Origin: Scytonema sp. UIC 10036
GTDB taxonomy: Bacteria > Cyanobacteriota > Cyanobacteriia > Cyanobacteriales > Nostocaceae
Reading direction: 5' to 3'
Length of the DNA: 8,609 nt
Assembly (NCBI RefSeq): GCF_009725235.1
Contig: NZ_WJFC01000338.1
Span: 1-8,609 of the forward strand
In this document: positions 5,617 to 8,609 of the stretch, one piece after another
Numbering within the stretch: position 1 is the stretch's first letter
Layout of the letters: every line of letters starts with the position of its first letter
Notes under the pieces: model-generated
The model's input: the letters and a program-made list of their open reading frames with translations, nothing else
What the model was told of the DNA's origin: nothing
Database searches by the model: none
Translations under genes and position numbers: made by a program

Positions 5617-6229
5617 ATGTCAATGGTGAATAGTTCCATCATTCCTTTTGAAACCGTAGGTTTTGAAAATCCTGTAATTCCTAGTAGTAGCTTGAGTTAT
5701 CAGCCTCTCACTGGTTAAACTATATACAATTTTAATAGTCTTGTGCCTGTCAACTCAAAAGTTGAGACTTCAATATTAGCGTCTAATCGCGGCTCAAGCT
5801 ATTATTGTAACCAAAATTTATAAATTCACCGACATCCTACCAATTAACATCTTGTACCGTCTGGGACACAGAAGTTGATTTTGATAATCTCCGTTTCACT
5901 GCAAAAGCGACACTGGTCTCGGATAGTGAGATTTTCGCAGGGCAAATACCATCATGCCTTTCTGCTAATCCTAATATTGGAACTCAACGCTTTTCCTGCT
6001 TGAGTTCTAGCTTCAAATGGGACAGAAGCTCATGAATGCTGGTACACAGCTCTATGTTGCCTGTAAAATATCTCGTGATTTGCAAGCGTTCGGGGAATAT
6101 CAATCCTTTGTCCTCACTCACATCTCCCTATTCAAAGGTGATGAGTGAAGAGTCTCTATGGCTAAAGATTGGGGTGAAACGTCAAGTCAGGTAACTATCA
6201 CGTTTGAAGTTCTAATCTTCAAGCTTTAA
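5617..6229 (+). pseudogene. interrupted coding-like region, unknown protein (about 200 codons)
   Basis: A reading frame can be followed with four interruptions. Segment 1 is 33 codons from ATG 5617 (MSMVNSSIIPFETVGFENP to QPLTG), with AAAGGAA at 5602-5608 eight bases upstream. It meets TAA at 5716 but stays open in the same frame to 5820 (TIYNFNSLVPVNS...). A shift near 5811-5820 leads into a 74-codon stretch (5811-6032) with no start codon, containing TVWDTEVDFDNLRFTAKATL. At 6032 an ATGA overlap moves to a third frame (MNAGTQLYVACKISRDLQ...) ending at TGA 6146. That frame then reopens as MAKDWGETSSQVTITFEVL to TAA 6227. I do not recognise the family. A decayed gene of about 200 aa with two nonsense codons and two frameshifts is the simplest reading; several independent small ORFs are the alternative. 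Confidence 0.4.
5750..5765. repeat. small hairpin TCAACT/AGTTGA
   Basis: A perfect 6-bp stem with the 4-base loop CAAA lies within the interrupted region. No T tract follows, so a terminator role is unlikely. A similar-sized inverted repeat, TTGAAG/CTTCAA, occurs at 6204-6222 near the end of that region. Confidence 0.3.
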
Positions 6230-6309
6230 ACTTCGGTTTCTCTACACAATTCTAGATACAACTGTTACTAAGTCATTAAGGATTGAGGATCGCAAATTTC
6301 ATCCATATC

Positions 6310-6505
6310 ATGTATAAACTAGTACTTATTTCTTGGCACTACTTTTTGTACTGCTTTTGCAGCAACGCTTTCACAACAGTCTTGAAGTCGATCCTTACAG
6401 CAAAAATTCGCTGTTAAAGATCGATCTCAGTATGAAAGCTTGATGTATATTTATGAACGCGAAAAAAAGTCAGGCTCTCTCCAGAAAAAGTACTTTTTAT
6501 ACTAA
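6310..6505 (+). pseudogene. possible decayed small secreted protein
   Basis: ATG 6310 opens with MYKLVLIS. A shift of frame near 6325-6335 then gives LGTTFCTAFAATLSQQS; together these look like a signal peptide with an AFA-A-type cleavage site. A TGA follows, and the same frame reopens as SRSLQQKFAVKDRSQYESLM through YEREKKSGSLQKKYFLY to TAA at 6503. No family is recognised. One shift and one stop would have to be repaired to give a protein of about 65 aa. Chance open frames are a real alternative, since this AT-rich DNA gives short readable peptides in several frames. Confidence 0.25.
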
Positions 6506-6523
6506 TAAATGGCTTAGTACTAA
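6485..6523. promoter_or_regulatory. twin AGTACT palindromes around a -10-like box, upstream of the HTH gene
   Basis: AAAAAGTACTTTTT (6485-6498) is a perfect 14-bp palindrome and TTAGTACTAA (6514-6523) a perfect 10-bp palindrome. Both centre on AGTACT and lie 27 bp apart centre to centre. TATACT (6498-6503), a good -10 candidate, starts at the end of the first palindrome; no clear -35 is visible. The arrangement would suit repression by a dimeric regulator, possibly the HTH protein itself, whose start is 44 bp downstream. This is inferred from position and symmetry only. Confidence 0.35.
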
Positions 6524-6566
6524 ACCTTGAAAGGACTGTAGTATTTTTTTGTTGCAGGTGATGAAA

Positions 6567-6788
6567 ATGCTTTTACAAACAAACAAAAAACAGCCTATTG
6601 TCCCTACAGAGTCTAAGTCGCCTCTGCTCACACTCTCACAGGCTCAAGCACTCTGCGGGCTTTCTGTACAAACCCTACACGATGCTATTTTCGAGGGAAG
6701 GCTTAGAGCTAGGATGATTGGTAAAGATTGGAAAATTAGAAGTAGCGATTTAAAAGAATATCTCTCTACCTCTAATAAGAATCGGTGA
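6567..6788 (+). CDS. small excisionase-type helix-turn-helix DNA-binding protein
   Basis: The 73-aa protein consists of a polar N-terminal tail (1-19) and one winged HTH of the excisionase/MerR-like HTH_17 class. It contains LTLSQAQALCGLSVQTLHDA (21-40, the two helices), IFEGRLRARMIGKDWKI (41-57, the wing) and SSDLKEYL (59-66, the closing helix). Such proteins bind DNA as recombination directionality factors of mobile elements or as small regulators. No integrase, relaxase or phage gene is visible next to it, so a mobile-element role is only possible. Several in-frame starts occur (TTG 6549, TTG 6552, GTG 6558, ATG 6561, ATG 6567). I prefer ATG 6567 because AGGTGA (6556-6561) lies five bases upstream; the longest form would have 79 aa. 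The TGA stop is the first three bases of a heptamer array. It converges with nifJ. Confidence 0.82.
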   Translation: MLLQTNKKQPIVPTESKSPLLTLSQAQALCGLSVQTLHDAIFEGRLRARMIGKDWKIRSSDLKEYLSTSNKNR

Positions 6789-6820
6789 CAAATGACTCTT
6801 GACTAATGACAAATGACAAA
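6786..6820. repeat. heptamer STRR (TGACAAA-type, 5 units) between convergent genes
   Basis: The units are TGACAAA, TGACTCT, TGACTAA, TGACAAA and TGACAAA, without gaps. The HTH gene's stop TGA is the start of unit 1, and the nifJ stop codon lies only three bases beyond the array. Unlike the array at 935-1000, there is no inverted partner, so a hairpin terminator is not evident. Confidence 0.85.
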
Positions 6821-6823
6821 TTT

Positions 6824-8609
6824 TCAGTCCTGATTTTTGCGTGCAGCTAAATACTCGTACATTTGCCAGCGTGCATTTACCTCAGCTTGTGCCTCTTCTA
6901 GCAAGCGTTTGGCGAGGGCTGGTTTGTTCTTGGTGAGCATCTTGAAACGATTTTCTTGATACATTGACCCTTCCACAGACTGTTTGGGCGATCGCATATC
7001 CAATTGCAAGGGATTTCGACCCTGTTTTTGCAAATCGGGATTGTATCGATAAAGCAGCCAACGACCTGATTCCACCAACTCTTTTTGGTGATTCATGGCT
7101 GTTGCCATATCAATCCCGTGAGCTATACAGTGGCTGTACGCAATAATCAAGGATGGTCCATCATAAGCTTCGGCTTCTAAAAATGCTTTGAGGGTATGTT
7201 CAGCCTTCGCGCCCATCGCTACACTTGCTACATACACATTTCCATAGGTCATGGCAATCAGTCCCAAGTCTTTTTTAGCAGCAGGTTTACCACTAGAGGC
7301 AAACTTAGCAACCGCACCTTTTGGAGTGGCTTTAGAAGATTGTCCGCCTGTATTTGAATAAACTTCTGTATCCATGACCAAAATATTGACATTGCGACCG
7401 CTAGCCAGTACGTGATCGAGTCCGCCAAAGTCAATGTCATATGCCCATCCATCACCACCAACAATCCAAACACTTTTCTTGACTAAATAATCAACTAGTG
7501 TTAAAATTTGTTTAGCTTCGGCAATAGGAAAATCAGAAATAGAAGAGTGTGTTTTCATTAACTGATGTAGCAAAGATTTGAGACGTTCGACTCGCTGCCG
7601 TTGTTGATAAATATCTGCCTCTGACTTTTGCTGTGCAGTTAAAATAGATTGAACCAAATCATTAGGAATTAATGGTTCAACTTCTCCATTGCCGATTTCT
7701 CGTTTTGTATTTCCTAATTTTTTCAGCAATTCCATCGCAAACTCAGTCTGCTTATCCAAAGATAAGCGAAAGCCAAAACCAAATTCTGCATTATCTTCAA
7801 ATAAGCTATTTGACCAAGCCGGACCTCTACCTTCATCATTTGTTGTCCAAGGAGTTGTAGGTAAGTTCCCACCGTAGATTGAAGAACAACCCGTCGCGTT
7901 AGCGATCGCTGCCCGATCTCCAAACAATTGTGTTAGCAATTTTAAATATGGCGTTTCACCACAACCAGCACAAGCACCAGAAAATTCAAATAACGGTTGT
8001 TGCAGTTGTTGTTGGCGGATTTGTGTGAGTTTAAGCTGTCGGCGATCGGGATTTGGCAAACTTAAAAAGAAGTACCAGTTTTCCCGTTCTTGCTCTCGCA
8101 AAGGCAATTGTGGCTCCATATTAATTGCCTTGCGTTCTGGGAGAACTTTATTTTTTGCAGGGCAAATATTCACACAAATCTGACACCCCGTACAATCTTC
8201 TGGAGCAACTTGAATTGTAAACTTTTCTTCTGCAAAATCTTTATCTTTAGCATCAACAAATTTAAAACTCGCTGGAGCTTTATCCAATGCATTTGCCTGG
8301 TAGACTTTACTCCGAATCGCTCCATGAGGACAAACCATAACACACTGATTGCACTGCACGCAGATGGTGGAGTCCCAAACAGGAATCTCTTGTGCAACAT
8401 TGCGCTTTTCCCACTTGGCAGTACCTGTAGGATAAGTACCATCAGGAGGAAATGCGCTTACAGGCAGTTCATCACCCTGCCACAACATAATTTTTCCTAA
8501 AACTTCCCGCACGAATTCGGGAGCAGCAATAGGGATTTTGGATTTTGGATTTTGGATTTTGGATTTTGGTTTTTGGATTTTGGATTTTGGATTTTGGATT
8601 TTGGATTTT
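6824..8609 (-). CDS. nifJ: pyruvate:ferredoxin/flavodoxin oxidoreductase, C-terminal half (partial at window edge)
   Basis: NifJ oxidises pyruvate to acetyl-CoA and CO2 with thiamine diphosphate and passes electrons through three [4Fe-4S] clusters to ferredoxin or flavodoxin. The enzyme is usually near 1,190 aa; here only the C-terminal half is seen. Counting from GTG 8512 (562 codons), two ferredoxin motifs hold Cys51/54/57/61 and Cys107/110/113/117. The proximal-cluster ligands are Cys181 and Cys184 (CAGCGE), Cys209 (ATGCSS) and Cys462 (YSHC). The thiamine-diphosphate motif is GDGWAYDIDFGGLDHVLASG (353-372), followed by DTEVYSNTGGQ (381-391). GTG 8512 is unlikely to be the true start: the frame stays open upstream through IAAPEFVREVL, which reads like the family's interdomain linker, then through a heptamer array to the window edge. 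All catalytic and cluster residues expected in this half are present. Confidence 0.93.
   Translation of the reverse strand, partial: KSKIQNPKSKIQKPKSKIQNPKSKIPIAAPEFVREVLGKIMLWQGDELPVSAFPPDGTYPTGTAKWEKRNVAQEIPVWDSTICVQCNQCVMVCPHGAIRSKVYQANALDKAPASFKFVDAKDKDFAEEKFTIQVAPEDCTGCQICVNICPAKNKVLPERKAINMEPQLPLREQERENWYFFLSLPNPDRRQLKLTQIRQQQLQQPLFEFSGACAGCGETPYLKLLTQLFGDRAAIANATGCSSIYGGNLPTTPWTTNDEGRGPAWSNSLFEDNAEFGFGFRLSLDKQTEFAMELLKKLGNTKREIGNGEVEPLIPNDLVQSILTAQQKSEADIYQQRQRVERLKSLLHQLMKTHSSISDFPIAEAKQILTLVDYLVKKSVWIVGGDGWAYDIDFGGLDHVLASGRNVNILVMDTEVYSNTGGQSSKATPKGAVAKFASSGKPAAKKDLGLIAMTYGNVYVASVAMGAKAEHTLKAFLEAEAYDGPSLIIAYSHCIAHGIDMATAMNHQKELVESGRWLLYRYNPDLQKQGRNPLQLDMRSPKQSVEGSMYQENRFKMLTKNKPALAKRLLEEAQAEVNARWQMYEYLAARKNQD
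8533..8609. repeat. GGATTTT heptamer array (11 units), running off the window
   Basis: Eleven consecutive 7-bp units fill exactly 77 bases to the end; ten are GGATTTT and unit 6 (8568-8574) is GGTTTTT. On the minus strand the array is in frame with nifJ and contains no stop in that frame; it would encode repeats of KIQNPKS. Either the array lies inside nifJ, or it separates this half from the rest of the gene. Confidence 0.92.

Noticed and set aside
5401..5718. 105-codon plus-strand frame from a GTG
   Set aside because: The upstream part has no recognisable domain and only a weak ribosome binding site. The better start is ATG 5617, treated as the first segment of the interrupted region.
3886..6566. 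NtcA-type sites (GTA-N8-TAC) upstream of genes
   Set aside because: Several partial matches were examined by eye in the gaps, and none had both half-sites at the right spacing.
8090..8500. 136-codon plus-strand frame
   Set aside because: It is antisense to strongly conserved nifJ sequence, including both ferredoxin motifs.
1..8609. tRNA, rRNA, CRISPR arrays and intact transposase genes
   Set aside because: No tRNA T-loop motif, no repeat-spacer pattern with 20-40-base spacing and no transposase motif were found. The tandem repeats have a 7-bp period and no spacers.

Overview
The window looks like chromosomal DNA of a filamentous cyanobacterium, most likely of the Nostocales. The octamer GCGATCGC (HIP1) occurs eight times in 8.6 kb (612, 1505, 1598, 2528, 2626, 4851, 6988, 7902), far above chance. 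Most gene gaps carry 7-bp short tandem repeats (STRRs) typical of these genomes. The gene content also fits: a lone trpB divergent from a SUI1/eIF1-like gene, an RNase D without HRDC domain, and a NifJ-type pyruvate oxidoreductase.

Layout. 1-487: gap with degenerate heptamers and one short ORF behind a strong ribosome binding site. 488-937 (+): rhodanese-fold protein whose catalytic Cys position is Gly. 935-1000: STRR hairpin between convergent genes. 1001-1624 (-): RNase D-type exonuclease. 1661-1746: second STRR inverted repeat. 1752-2297 (-): secreted CAP-domain protein. 2298-2643: gap with twin hairpin repeats. 2644-3885 (-): trpB. 3989-4336 (+): SUI1-family factor. 4461-4625 (+): a 54-aa Pmp3/YqaE membrane protein that length filters would miss. 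4626-6540: about 1.9 kb without an intact recognisable gene, holding a structured inverted repeat, a CHAT-domain remnant (- strand), a run of interrupted coding-like segments and a possible decayed secreted protein. 6567-6788 (+): small excisionase-type helix-turn-helix protein with palindromes upstream. 6786-6820: STRR. 6824 to the right edge (-): C-terminal half of NifJ, whose open frame runs into a GGATTTT heptamer array reaching the window end.

The intact genes are mostly independent housekeeping functions (tryptophan synthesis, RNA processing, initiation-factor-like, pyruvate/ferredoxin redox chemistry) and do not form one operon. The unusual parts are the decaying segment at 4.7-6.5 kb, which has no HIP1 site between 4858 and 6988; the repeats that supply stop codons or possible terminators at gene ends; and the array that appears to lie in frame within nifJ. 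I found no convincing complete novel system. The best candidates for follow-up are the interrupted reading frame at 5617-6229 and the HTH gene with its twin AGTACT palindromes.
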